This document shows positions 11,557 through 22,640 of a DNA stretch of 42,256 nt, in pieces. Source of the DNA: Stenocarpella maydis (Eukaryota; Ascomycota; Sordariomycetes; Diaporthales; Diaporthaceae); contig NQMI01000233.1 in NCBI GenBank assembly GCA_002270565.1, forward strand, positions 1 to 42,256, in the 5' to 3' direction. The first letter of the stretch is position 1. The number at the start of each line of letters is the position of its first letter. A program made the position numbers and the translations under genes. The notes beneath the pieces were generated by a model. It saw only the letters and a list, made by a program, of their open reading frames with translations, was not told where the DNA came from and did no database searches.

Positions 11557-14448
11557 ATGAGGTTCAACATCGAGTACGCGCCTGTCCCCACGGAAGCTTG
11601 CCCCTTTCTCGCAACGCCATGGCCCCTTCCGGCCTGGCCGTCCCTGCTGACATGACAATGTAGTGATTTACCCGTACTCTTCCCGTACCCTCGCATCTAT
11701 CCTGGTACGTGCCCCTGTCCTCGCCCAGCTTTCACCCTGCTGACTTGCCCTTCACAGAGCAATATGCGTGAGTCCCGGCATCATGGCCATGGTTTACATG
11801 CTCGCCTCATCGCTGACCTTTCCATGCTTGTCTCCAGATACATGTGTGACCTGAAAAGTGAGCACAACCTCCTCTGAGCCCGCCCTGCCCCAAACCAGTT
11901 ACTGACCTCTTTGGATAGAAACACTTGATGCTGGTGGCCACTCTGTCTTGGAGATGCCCTCGGGCACCGGAAAGACCGTTTCGCTGCTGTCTCTTATTGT
12001 TGCGTACCAGCAGCATTACCCAGAGAAGCGGAAGCTGATATATTGCTCCCGTAAGCACTTTTACCCGTTATTTCCTCCTCCCTGTCACAACATTGGCCCG
12101 CCCTCCTGACAGTCGTCATGTCGGCTAGGTACCATGTCCGAGATCGAGAAGGCACTGGCCGAACTGAAGGCCCTGATGAAGTACCGCACCGAGCAGCTGG
12201 GTTATGAGGACGATTTCAGGGCGGTCGGCTTGTCAAGTCGTAAGAACCTTTGCCTCCACCCCTCGGTCAGGCGTGAGAAGAGCGGTGCCGTCGTCGATGC
12301 CCGGTGTCGCAGCTTGACCGCTGGCTTTGTCAAGGAGAAGAAGGAACGCGGCGAGGATGTAGATCTCTGCGTTTATCATGATGTACTCTAACCCGCTACC
12401 CCTCCCGCCCTTTTCTCTACTGATAGAGCATAGAACCTCGATCTTCTCGAGCCACACAACCTGATACCGAATGGTGTATGGACATTTGAGAGCCTTCTCC
12501 GCTATGGCGAGCAACACAAGCAGTGCCCCTACTTCACAGCTCGTCGCATGGTAAGCCCTTGGCGCGGAGCCCCCCCTCTTCTACGGCAAAATAAAATCAA
12601 ATGAAATAGAGCCCTAATCTTTGACAACCCTGACCAACCGTCATCCAGATGCAATTTTGCAATGTCATCATCTACTCGTATCATTATCTGCTAGACCCCA
12701 AGATTGCGGAGCGCGTCTCAAAGGACCTATCCAAGGACTGCATTGTCGTGTTTGACGAGGCTCACAACATTGACAATGTCTGCATCGAATCCCTCAGTAC
12801 CGACATTACCGAGGACTCGCTAAGGAAAGCTACACGCGGGGCGCAGAACCTGGAGAGGAAGATCTCCGAGATGCGAGAGACCGACCAGAAGGCCCTCGAG
12901 AACGAGTACCAGAAGCTAGTAGAAGGCTTGAGGGACGCGGATGAGGCCCGCGATGAAGGCTCCCTCATGGCGAACCCGGTGCTTCCAGAGGATTTGCTCA
13001 AGGAAGCTGTCCCGGGAAATATCAGGAGGGCGGAGCACTTCGTGGCCTTCTTGAAACGCTTCATAGAGTACCTCAAGACACGCATGAAGGTCAGGCAAGT
13101 CATCTCGGAAACGCCACCTTCCTTCCTGTCACACCTGAAAGAGTACACCTTTATCGAGAAGAAGCCGTTGAGGTTCTGTGCCGAACGCCTGACATCCCTG
13201 GTGCGTACGCTTGAGCTCACCAGTATCGAGGACTATCAACCTCTGCAGGAGGTAGCAACATTTGCGACCTTGGTCGCCACCTACGAGAAGGGATTCCTCC
13301 TCATCCTGGAACCGTACGAGTCTGACACAGCCGAAGTGCCAAATCCCATTCTCCACTTCACGTGCCTGGACGCAGCCATCGCTATCAAGCCTGTCTTTGA
13401 ACGCTTCTCCTCTGTCATCATCACGTCCGGCACAATCTCGCCCCTTGAGATATACCCCAAAATGCTCGGGTTTTCCACGGTGGTCCAGGAGTCCTACAGC
13501 ATGACCCTCGCGCGCAAGTCCTTCCTGCCCATGATTGTCACACGCGGCAGCGACCAGGCTGCCATTTCTACGAGCTTCCAAGTGCGCAATGAGCCGAGCG
13601 TAGTCCGCAACTACGGCAATCTCCTGACCGAATTTGCGAAAATCACGCCGGACGGCCTGGTTGTCTTCTTCCCCTCCTACCTGTATATGGAGTCCATCAT
13701 CAGTATGTGGCAGGGTATGGGAATCCTCAATGAGGTGTGGAAGTATAAACTCATTCTTGTCGAGACGCCCGATGCCCAGGAGACATCACTAGCTCTCGAA
13801 ACCTACCGAACTGCATGCTGCAATGGCCGTGGTGCTGTTCTGCTGTGCGTCGCCCGAGGCAAGGTCTCGGAAGGGATCGACTTTGATCACCAGTACGGGC
13901 GCACCGTGCTGTGCATTGGTGTCCCATTCCAGTACACAGAATCCCGTATTCTCAAGGCCCGTCTTGAGTTCCTCCGCGAGACGTACCGCATACGCGAGAA
14001 CGATTTCCTTTCATTCGACGCCATGCGCCACGCGGCACAGTGCCTAGGACGAGTGCTACGAGGCAAGGACGACTACGGCATCATGGTGTTGGCAGACAGA
14101 CGATTCCAGAAGAAGCGCACGCAGCTCCCCAAGTGGATCAACCAGGCGCTTCTTGATGCCGACAGCAATCTGAGTACGGACATGGCTGTCAGCAGCGCAA
14201 GACGGTTCCTGAGAAGCATGGCGCAACCCTTCCGAGCAAAGGACCAGGAGGGTATCAGTACGTGGAGCCTTGCTGATCTAAAAAAGCACCAGGAAGAGCT
14301 CGATGAGCAGCGTATGCAGGAATTACAGGACGCACAAGCCAACGGGAACAGCGGGCTGCCTCAGGACATGCAGGCGGAAGGCGATTCTGACAACTACATA
14401 GACGACGATATGGACGACGGCATGATGGAGCTGGATAACGACATGTAA
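11557..14448 (+). CDS. RAD3: RAD3/XPD DNA helicase of TFIIH
   Basis: ATP-dependent 5'-3' DNA helicase, the XPD/Rad3 subunit of TFIIH, acting in nucleotide excision repair and RNA polymerase II initiation. Eight exons: 11557-11573, 11664-11704, 11758-11767, 11838-11857, 11919-12050, 12129-12382, 12434-12550 and 12649-14448. Together they encode 796 residues, close to yeast Rad3 (778). The N-terminus reads [20 protein letters not shown], as expected for the family. Seen motifs: Walker A GTGKT at 45-49; four Fe-S cluster cysteines at 115, 133, 154 and 189; DEAH box at 233-236; C-terminal motif [11 protein letters not shown]. The tail is acidic (residues ~775-796). Introns are 51-98 bp. The first four exons are only 17, 41, 10 and 20 nt, and automated models easily miss them. 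At 12433 the acceptor after GCATAG is used, because the nearer one at 12426 breaks the frame. Confidence 0.96.
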
Positions 14449-14813
14449 CCGAGCCACCTAGCCTGCAGTTTGAGTAGCGGACACGCGGGCGATCGAGGCT
14501 AATCTTGGCGTCGTGAATTGTAGCAGCTCTGCTAGATAAACCCGATACTCTCTGCCTCTGGTCGTGACTAAAACATCTCTCGGGCCCGCCTGCTAGCACA
14601 AATTTGACAAACCCAGAGGCGCAGCCGAAAACGGTGACATCCATGGCTTTCAGCGTATCCAAAAGTGCCGTTTCCCATTTCATTTCCACCCCATCCCCAC
14701 GCTCCGCACCGGGAGACGGGAAAGGGGGAAGAGACGCAAGTCTAGTTATCTATGCTGCCCGTCTAAAACTGCGCCGTGTCCATTTGAACAAGATGACTTC
14801 TGACTTACACTTA
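14449..14813. other. Convergent 3' intergenic spacer
   Basis: Spacer of 365 bases between the stop codons of the convergent RAD3 (plus) and DDHD phospholipase (minus) genes. It presumably holds both 3' UTRs. I see no gene or clear structured element. Confidence 0.6.
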
Positions 14814-17800
14814 TTATTTCTTGAGCCGATCTCTCCTTGTCAGTTTCACAGCCCGCAAAGCCGGCAACGTGTTTGCTCTCCCGGGTTCCCGGCCAATCTC
14901 CATGCACAGCAACCGGATCAGATCGTTGTTCGTCCAGTAGCTAGTATGTGCGCTGAGCATGTTGAGATACTGAAGCTCCAGAGGGCCGGTCCCGGAGCGC
15001 AGGTAATAATCAACCTGCCCGTTGTCATTGAGCAAGAATGCCTTCCTCTCTGCGATTTCCTCACGTGTGAAGTCGTGCACCTCCAACTCCAGCTGAGAAG
15101 GTAGCCGGCTTGTTGGGGGCTTGACAAGCACCGGAGGCAGCTCGGATGTCGGAGGCGCGCCGACAGGTTTCACGAGGCCGCGTATCGACGAAAACCATGA
15201 GCTTGCCGTGCTTGGTACGTGCGCGACCTTCAAATTTGCGGCGTACATCGGGTCAATGGTACCGTTTAGGAGGTAGGCTATTGGGTCTTCTTTGGCGAGA
15301 ATATTATAGACAGCATCTACCGCGAGACAGCCAAATACGCCCTGGTCGCGCACCACGTCTTTCGCAACCGTATCCTATGAGCCTCAAGCTTAGTCAAATG
15401 CTGCCAAGATTTTCTAGACGCCAGAAAACAGGATGGGCACATTGCTCCGCGAACAAAATTTGACCGTCGGCTACATCATGAGCACTGAGGATCACGTGGG
15501 GCGTTTTATGTGATGAACATTTCTGGCAGGCGCAGATATGCTCATGTGGGCTCTAAGGCATCTGAGAGAAAAGCAGCACGGTTGGGCAAGACAGCGAAAA
15601 GACTTACGGCTGCTTCTGCCCCTGGCTTTTGTCGACCCTTCCGAGGCGAGAGACTACCACGCTCGAGAAGAAGGAAAAAGCCAGCTGGACTGCCCAGGAG
15701 GAACAGATTGGTCGTATCAAACTCAAAAAATTGTGATTCGGGCCCCGGGCTGTCCAAATTTAAAGGCGGAGGGACGTTGGGCTGCCGCGAAAGAATATCG
15801 AGCGCCTGAGTTTTTCTCGGTTAGCAGTCTGCATACGCGGTGCTCTAATAATATCTTCCGATGGTTTCGCTTCCTCCGCTGGATGAGTGTGGTGACCAAG
15901 GATCCCCTGAACCGGACGTTCTGGAACAGAGCACAGCTTCACAATTTCGTATGCATGGTGCCTGGGGAGGGCCAGGCTCCGCTATCCGGGGCTATTGACG
16001 GGGGCCTATATTGAAAGGGAGAAGAAGTAGGGCAGGGTGAACATTACCATGACACTACCGAGGGAGTGGGCTAGTAGGTGGACCCTCCCTCTGTTGCTGA
16101 AGCTTGGGTTATTGCGGCACCACAGTCGATAAACGCGGTTTGCTTCGGTGACAAGTGCGGATATCATCTTAGGCTTGTGGTGGGACATGTAAAAAGGAAT
16201 ATCGAACATGACATCTGATATCAGGCTCCTCACGGCAGGGATCGTTTTCGGCTCGATGTCCTTCAGGCCGAAATTTTCAGAAGCCGAGGCCGCCTTGTCC
16301 GCGTCAGTCATAGGGCCCCCGTCCTCGAAAGAAAGATGATGCCTCCAGTTCACGGGAAGGACCATGATGCCATTGTGACCCTCGCGCAGGACCGACTTGA
16401 CCTCCGGGTTTCGAAGCTCGATGTTTATAGCGCGGCGGAATGCTGTGATAGCATGGGTGAAATGGAAGCTTTCCACCCGCTCGGCAAACTTCTGGCCAAT
16501 CCCATGGGCGACAAGTACAAGCTCTGTAACTTGTCCGCGGTCTTCCTTGGCCTTGCACCCGGGGCATTTCGCCAGACTCGAAGCTTCGGTTTCGACGGAC
16601 TTCTGGGGTTCTGCCCTGCGAACTTGTTTCTTCTTCTCGTGCAGCTCCTGCCAAGTATCTCGGTCGAAGCCCCTGATGACCGGAATCCCGATAGTCAAGC
16701 CCTTCACAATCTTTTGGAGCGGCCGTCTCCCGTAGTAAGCCGACGGCTTCAGACTTGGCTTCAACAGGAACGCCTCTCTCTCGTTTTTGTAAAGCACATG
16801 ATGGGACGGGTACCGCCGCTCCTGCACCGGGTTCTCAACAGACTTATCCTGTCTGGCGTGCACAGGCTCAAGAGTACCTTTGGCAGCTGCTTCTCCACGG
16901 AAGCACCTTGCGGCACAGAATGGGTCAGACGCGATGGATGCCTGTGGGTCTTGTTTCTTTGCATCAACGGGAGTAGTCGTTTCAGGCCACAGAGGGAAAG
17001 ACACCTTCTCCTCGCCCAGAGTACCGACCTCGACGGCGCAACGAAGCTCCTCTTGCCATTCCTGGCTGAAAGCTCGCAGCTCTCGATAGCCTGCCTCCAG
17101 CTGATTTGCAACGCTGGGCTCAACAGGTACCATTGTATCGCTGGAGGAGCATGTACTTGTTAGCCATATCAAGGTCTATGCAGCGGATGGCGCACAATTT
17201 GCCGGTGAGTTGGGTGGAAGAGGGTCCACATCACGCCTGAAGCCCTCAAACAAGGGCATCATCCCACGGGGTAGCGCTTCTCAGGGCCTGAGATGATGGA
17301 AAGCTCGAACTGAAGTAGCACAAAGTGACAAGGCCAGTTGTGACATCACCCAGACGAAAGGTCAGGAAGTCTCGGACAAGTACACATGATGCAAGTCAAA
17401 GCTGTCAAGAATTAATAAGGATTTAACATACCGGTAGAACCAAGTCGACCTGGATACAATGGCAATATCGTTGACGGGGGACCAGTATATGGGCTTCATC
17501 TGCAGAACCGGTAGGGATACCTCGTGCAGTCTCGACAGACCTACCGGAACTTGAACGACGCGGGGCTCGAGTTCAGAATTAGGCATACCGCCTGAGGAAG
17601 TCAGCGGGGTGTCTGCTTCGGCCTCGATGGCGTGGGCATGTTGCTCGTGAGTGGTGTTGTCTCTGGGAACACCAGGGTGGGACTCGTGAAGTTGGCCGGG
17701 TTCTGGAGTAGCTTCGGCGTCAGGGTCTCCAACCCTGAGGAATGGTCGCCCAGATATGCCGTCGTTCACCTGGGGATGGGCTAGACGCAGCCTGAGGGAG

Positions 17801-18627
17801 GGTTTCTCGAACTGGGGCGGTGTGCCAAAGTGGGCTGGTCTTGCGCCACTCCCGATAGACGCTGAGCGACTGGCTGCTGGGTTCGAGGCAAGGGACGAGG
17901 CGCGGCCCCTCGCCGAGGTGGAGAGGGCGGGCGAGACGAAGGTATCAGTCCTGGGAGAAGAAGCAGCCATGGATGGGGTTGCAATGGGCACAGCAGTGGC
18001 GGTAGCAGGACTGGGCCGACCGTCCCCGATTACGGACATGACTTTGGCGACAACATGTTTCTGACTCAGCGATGGCTGACCGTCCCTCGAAACTTGGCAA
18101 AAGACCTCGCGGAGCCTATTGGAGGCATCGATCAAGAGCTCTTGACAACATACGCCTAGGTCTGAGCCTGCCAGCGACTCCAGAGGGGCCTCGAGTGGGG
18201 GGCCTTGAGTGTCGTGGGAGTGTTTCTCCTTGTGGGTACGGATGAGGTGGTCGACGATGGCGTCCAGCTTGCGGGAGTTGTTGGCAGCCAGTGCAGGACC
18301 AGGGTGCTCGTTCTTGAGAGAGACATCGTGGTTGTGCCTGTAGTCGTCGTCGGCCAGACTCAGCCAGGCAGCCTCGAGGGCGTTGTTGTCGGCGTGGGAG
18401 AAGGCTCTCAGGACGCCTTTTGCGGGCCGGCCATCAGCGGTGGTTGTGGCGGCTGTGGCAGTAGCAGTAGAGAGGGGGTCGTCGATTGGCATGAGGCTGT
18501 GATAGAAGAACTGGGCGTTAATGGGGGGGATGCCAGCCAGGAGGGGGTTTTTGGGGCTGGGCTCGGCTACAGGAGCCAGGCGACAGTCGGAGCCGTATGT
18601 ATGGTGTTGTGGGTGTGCGGTCTCCAT
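14814..18627 (-). CDS. DDHD-domain phospholipase (PA-PLA1 family)
   Basis: Predicted intracellular phospholipase A1 of the phosphatidic-acid-preferring DDHD family (human DDHD1/DDHD2, yeast Ddl1), which hydrolyses glycerophospholipids at membranes or mitochondria. Four exons: 18627-17432, 17140-16048, 15805-15608 and 15374-14814; 1015 residues. Exon 1 has a long Ala/Ser/Pro-rich low-complexity part (~100-350) and ends in a conserved segment with STWFYR. Exon 2 contains VAHGIG and ends in the nucleophile motif AHSLGSVM (Ser ~758). Exon 3 continues ALDILSRQPN and holds the family signature FLLGSPAGFFLLLERG. Exon 4 has AVDAVYNILAKEDPIAYLL and the likely catalytic His in SAHTSYW (~972). Introns of 291, 242 and 233 bp are longer than those of neighbouring genes, but splicing at these sites keeps family motifs continuous. 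It is larger than yeast Ddl1 (715), mainly through the N-terminus. Confidence 0.92.
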
Positions 18628-19339
18628 GATGAAGACGAGGCGGTTTTGAAACTAGCCTTGTTCCCGGTCTGTACACACAAGACGGGCGGCGTCAGCTTGT
18701 GTAATAAGGGACGAAGTCGCTTGGGGGGGGGGGTTGGATGATGGCGTACGTACGCATGATGCAGGCTTGCTTGTTGGAGGCGCTGACGGTGCAGACGGAG
18801 ACAAACGGCACAGGCACGGATCAATGAGGGTGGCAACTAGTAGCGCATCGAGATGAGAAGTAAAAAGGGCGACCAGGTAGACAGATACGATGTCGCGGAG
18901 GAGGCCCGGCCGGTAATGTCGCGTCACCAGATCGCGTCCCGCCACGTCACCATCCGCCCGCTTAACTCACAGTCCAGTATGCTGGCCGACAGTGAAAAGA
19001 CAGGCAGGTGGCAGAAAGTCAACTAGGGATACCGAGTAGAGAAGTGCGCGCTCGGCGGGCGTGTCTTTGTTGAATAATGTTCAAAGTCAACTAAGTGCAC
19101 CGACGAGCCTGTGATGGCAACGCAAGTCGGCAGCAGCCAGCAGCCAGCAGCCAGGGATAGGAGGAAGGGTGACGTCAGTGGAGCACATCGCAGCTAGTAT
19201 ACCTCAAAATCAGCCTAGGTATCTACAGTACCTAGGTACCTATATCTTATACCTATACCTACACCTATACCTACATCCAGATACCTCCGCCCAGATACCT
19301 ACACCCAGATACCTCCGTAGCCATATACCGACTGCTATG
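18628..19339. other. Upstream region of DDHD gene
   Basis: Probable promoter and 5' leader of the minus-strand phospholipase gene, with no gene of its own. It contains an 11-G homopolymer (18723-18733), three CAGCAGC units (19131-19151) and a TACCT/CCAGATACCT-rich repeat tract from about 19214 to 19320. That tract includes the 10-bp palindrome TACCTAGGTA at 19229-19238. Confidence 0.55.
19214..19320. repeat. TACCT / CCAGATACCT repeat tract
   Basis: A dense tract of degenerate ACCTA units, followed by three tandem ~13-bp units with the core CCAGATACCT at about 19276-19318. It starts with the perfect palindrome TACCTAGGTA (19229-19238). The tract sits immediately outside the left end of the MULE element. 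Similar TACCTAGGTA or CTACCTA tracts occur near 23173, 30275 and 35408 in this window. Confidence 0.65.
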
Positions 19340-19356
19340 GATAAACGCCTTTTTGT

Positions 19357-19403
19357 AAAGAGAACGGAGATTCGCAAGGCAGAAAACAGAGGGTATAAGG
19401 CAA
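19357..19403 (+). repeat. Left terminal inverted repeat of MULE
   Basis: A 47-base core beginning AAAGAGAACGGAGATTCGCA and ending GGGTATAAGGCAA. It is a perfect inverted copy of 22223-22269. Confidence 0.93.
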
Positions 19404-20963
19404 CATATATCCCTAGTACGCCAATCTTTATTTGCACTATAAGCTCGCTATATATAATAGAAATATATAGTTATTAACTATACATTTATTATATATCGTT
19501 GCTACTATTGTGACTTCTGGCCTTGGTATTTTGCTACTTTCTTCATCGCCTAGGCCGTTCCTTCTCGTACTTAAGCACTGTAATCTCCTCCTGGGTCTCC
19601 TTCTCATTACTGATAAGGTCCTCTATAGTTAACTCTACCCATAGCAGCTGGTTGATAGTCTCACGAGCCCTCATACGGGGCTTCTTGGCTATTAGCCCTG
19701 GTGTTAAGGCCATCGTTACTGGTGAGGCTGTCTCTACAGAACGTTGCTTTAAAAGCTAGCAAGTTGGTAGCTTCGTAAGCCCTACTGCCAACTACTGGTC
19801 CCATCGGACGGCTTCTCGCTAGTTCTTCCTACTACAGGAGTCCTTTTTATCTAGCAACTAGAGGGTCTCATTATTCCACTTAAATGCTGAGTTAATATAT
19901 TATACAGAGGTTGTTATTGCCCTTATCTTATCACCTGCCCTACTACCTAGATTAGTAGTTATTAAGGCTGTCTTCTTGCTCATTATGGCCTTCCCATAGA
20001 TTACAAGAATGCTATCTTTATCTGCACTAAATGTACTCTTATTATAAGGTCTTCCCTTTATTGCAGTAACCTTATTCAGCTTAAGGATTGCTAGAAGAAG
20101 GTTTCCAATTAAGAGGTTATAATCTAGCTAGTAAGACTTATGAATATCTTCTCTCTTAAGAGGGCGGCCGGCTTCCTTACTATTGGTAATTCAGCTTGCG
20201 TAGGGCAAGCTATATTAGGTATAGATACGGCAAATGCATGTTTGTTAGCGAGCAGTTACCCTGTAGGACCTGCCCCTAAAGCATTTGCTTTACGTGACTT
20301 CTCATCGTTAAGAGAAGCTTAAGGGCTGCCCATAATACCTAAAGTAAAAGCTTGCTAAGTTACTTCTGCCTGTTAAATTTTTCTAGTGATAATGTCTTCT
20401 GATAGGCCTCCTTAGAGTATAGGGCATAAGAATAATCCTCTATTATCTTGTGGGCAGCCTTAATTAGGTAGAGAATGTTACCCATTCTATAGCTAAGATA
20501 GACCTTTAGCTTTTAATGTATAGCCTTTATGGAGGAGGTTGCATGTAAGCTAAAGTTGAGGATTTTGCAGGTCTTATATGCAGCCTATTTGGCGATAATC
20601 TTCTCCCCTTTGTTGATGTATTAGGTCTGAAGGTAGTTAATAATTGCTACCTGGTCTGAGAACTTCTCTTATAAGCGCTACTAAGCTATATTATAGATCT
20701 TATAATTAGTTAAGAATTCCATGATTTTTAGAAGGTTAAATAGAGCTTGATGAGTATAGGGGATAATTCTCTAATTTAGGGACCTTTGCAAGTATTATAG
20801 CTTTATTTCTCTCTAGCGCACCTAGCAAGACTTTATCTTCTGCTTTGCTGGCTTCCTTCTCTTCTGCTTCCTCCCTTTTATCTTCTTCTGCTATTGCTCG
20901 TGGCTTCTTCTACTTCTTCTTAATATTTAACTTAATATTGGCATTAATGTAGAAGAGGTAGAG

Positions 20964-21188
20964 TTAGTAATGTACCTGGGGGAATTTATGGCTAAGGGCG
21001 TTAATTAGGGTAGTATTATAGTCTGTTATGAAGACTATTGGGTTATTAGCTTGGTAGTAGCGAAGGAGGTTGTGAACTTGCTCTAGAAGCCATTGGAAGT
21101 TAGGTTCCTTCTTGCTATTAATAATGCCTTGGAATAGGGGCAAGTTCTTCCTCATATGGGTTACATAAGTACCCTGGAAGTATAGCAT
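20964..21188 (-). pseudogene. MULE transposase fragment
   Basis: The longest surviving piece of the transposase (74 codons) within the RIP-damaged element. It retains a spacing typical of the MULE catalytic core: an EQ-type helix, a hydrophobic strand ending in TDY, and INAL...FP. Stops close the frame on both sides. It is annotated as a broken remnant; the similarity is from motif recognition only. Confidence 0.7.
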
Positions 21189-22222
21189 CTTCTTATTGTT
21201 TATTGAATATATATAGTTGAGTGAGAGGCACTGTATAAAGTGATTTTCTTGAATTCACGCTAACTGTTCCCTTATATATTAGAAGATGCTTGTGATATTA
21301 TTGTTACTATTGGTTGCAAAGCGATACTAATATCCCTTCTTCTCAAGCAAGTCTAGTGAGGCTTATATTAGAGTATAGATTCCTTACTTCTCCTTCTGCT
21401 AGCCTGCTAGCTAGTCCTTTATTGTATTTGGTCCCATGATAATGTTAGGATACTATTATTAAAGTGCCTGCTTAAGCTTCTTCAGCTTTACTATTGAGGG
21501 GTCTTTGGTAGTATAAGTGAGGAATTTATGCTGGGCTTCTGTTAGTTTAACCTAGTTATGCTAGGCTCTACCGACTTTTTGAGGGCTGTGAGACTGGTGC
21601 TCTGTATTGTTAAGCTGAAGGACCCATTTGCTAGCAGTCTTCTTGGTGTAGTGGGTAAGTGCTGACTAGCTATAGTTGGCTTTGATTGTGGAGGAAGAGT
21701 GTGTTGTTATAGTAGTTGGGCGTTTGGTGCTACGGCTATACTGCAGACTTGCATATATAGGGCCAGAATTCACCTTAATTATTATATAGCTAGCTTGCTT
21801 TATAACTTCGTTTAACTCAGCTTTAAGGTCCTTGTAGGTATTATATTCATTATGGAAAAGTCTTAGGTACTCAGGAGGTTAACAAAGTACTGAGAGTCTG
21901 TTATTTATAGTGGTAATATAGGCGTTCTAGTTGTGATAGTCTGCCTGCTATTACGCCTTAAGGCGGGTGTAGTTAGGGGCCTATATTATCGCTATAATAC
22001 TAAAAAATTTGATTCTGACTGGTGATAATGTATCTCTAATGGCCAAACTATTAATTGCAAGAAGTATTTAGCTAGTATTATATGTAGTGGGTGGTTGGTA
22101 AGGGAGTGTTATTTGGTGGGTGAAGGGGGTTTGGCAGGTTTGCAGATGAAGGGTATAAAAGGCACCTGGTTAGGGTGGTGTGTGAGGTTAAATGGAGCGC
22201 TCTGATTAGCTGGGGGTACTTA

Positions 22223-22269
22223 TTGCCTTATACCCTCTGTTTTCTGCCTTGCGAATCTCCGTTCTCTTT
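22223..22269 (-). repeat. Right terminal inverted repeat of MULE
   Basis: Inverted copy of 19357-19403, identical over 47 bases. An imperfect 20-bp palindrome (AGTTC...GAACT, 22289-22308) lies just outside it, between this element and the adjacent small element. Confidence 0.93.
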
Positions 22270-22319
22270 GTGAAAACAAGCGAGACTTAGTTCTGCCTAT
22301 GCGGAACTAGTGTATAATT

Positions 22320-22628
22320 GAGGAGAAGGAGATTTGCAGAGCATGAAACGGAGGGTACAGCGGTAGATACAGTCCCCCAGAGCAGAAACCTCTCCCTCTG
22401 GGTGTGTAGGTCTGGGCGTTTGTAGCTCTGGGTTTTTGGTTGTTGTGGGTCAGGGTATTGTGGGTTGCTTGGAGTACGTGTAGGTGTTGTAGTACGGAGT
22501 AGTAAGCAGATGTTGTGTGAGTGGGAGTGTATTCTCCGTTTCCGTAGGTTGCTACAAAGTGGCTCAAAGTTGTCTACTCTGAATATACCTCTATACTCTC
22601 TATTTATTACTTTGCAAACCTCTGTCTT
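22320..22628. mobile_element. Small non-autonomous element with MULE-like ends
   Basis: A ~0.3 kb segment directly beside the MULE, with its own inverted ends at 22329-22365 and 22586-22622. They match at 27 of 37 positions, and seven of the ten differences are transitions. The left end also aligns with the MULE inverted-repeat core (GAGATT(C/T)GCA...GAGGGTA), so the two elements probably share an end family. The interior has no coding frame and keeps a fairly balanced base composition, unlike the RIP-damaged MULE. This is expected if an element this short escapes RIP. Best described as a MITE-like internally deleted or end-sharing derivative. Confidence 0.72.
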
Positions 22629-22640
22629 CTGCTATGTGAT

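Larger units (their letters stand above)
19340..22290 (-). mobile_element. RIP-degraded Mutator-like (MULE) transposon
   Basis: DNA transposon relic bounded by terminal inverted repeats whose 47-bp cores are identical (19357-19403 and the reverse complement of 22223-22269). Similarity continues outward for ~10 bases, with transitions. The interior is AT-rich and stop-laden. The minus strand still shows coding traces. At 21188-20964 a 74-codon frame reads WLLEQVHNLL...IVFITDYNTTLINALSHKFP, matching the MULE transposase core (in intact relatives VTDRxLALMNAL...FP). Here the pattern is TDY...LINAL, so it is altered and not functional. Minus-strand sequence at ~19760-19520 still reads as a charged C-terminal segment. 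Damage fits RIP. Exact outer ends and target-site duplication are not firmly defined. Confidence 0.82.

Noticed and set aside
12383..12426. Use of the first AG (GATAG) in RAD3 intron 6
   Set aside because: It adds seven bases and breaks the frame. The next acceptor at 12433 gives [12 protein letters not shown], as in Rad3 proteins.
16336..17163. 275-codon plus-strand frame
   Set aside because: It is antisense to exon 2 of the DDHD phospholipase and shows no domain.
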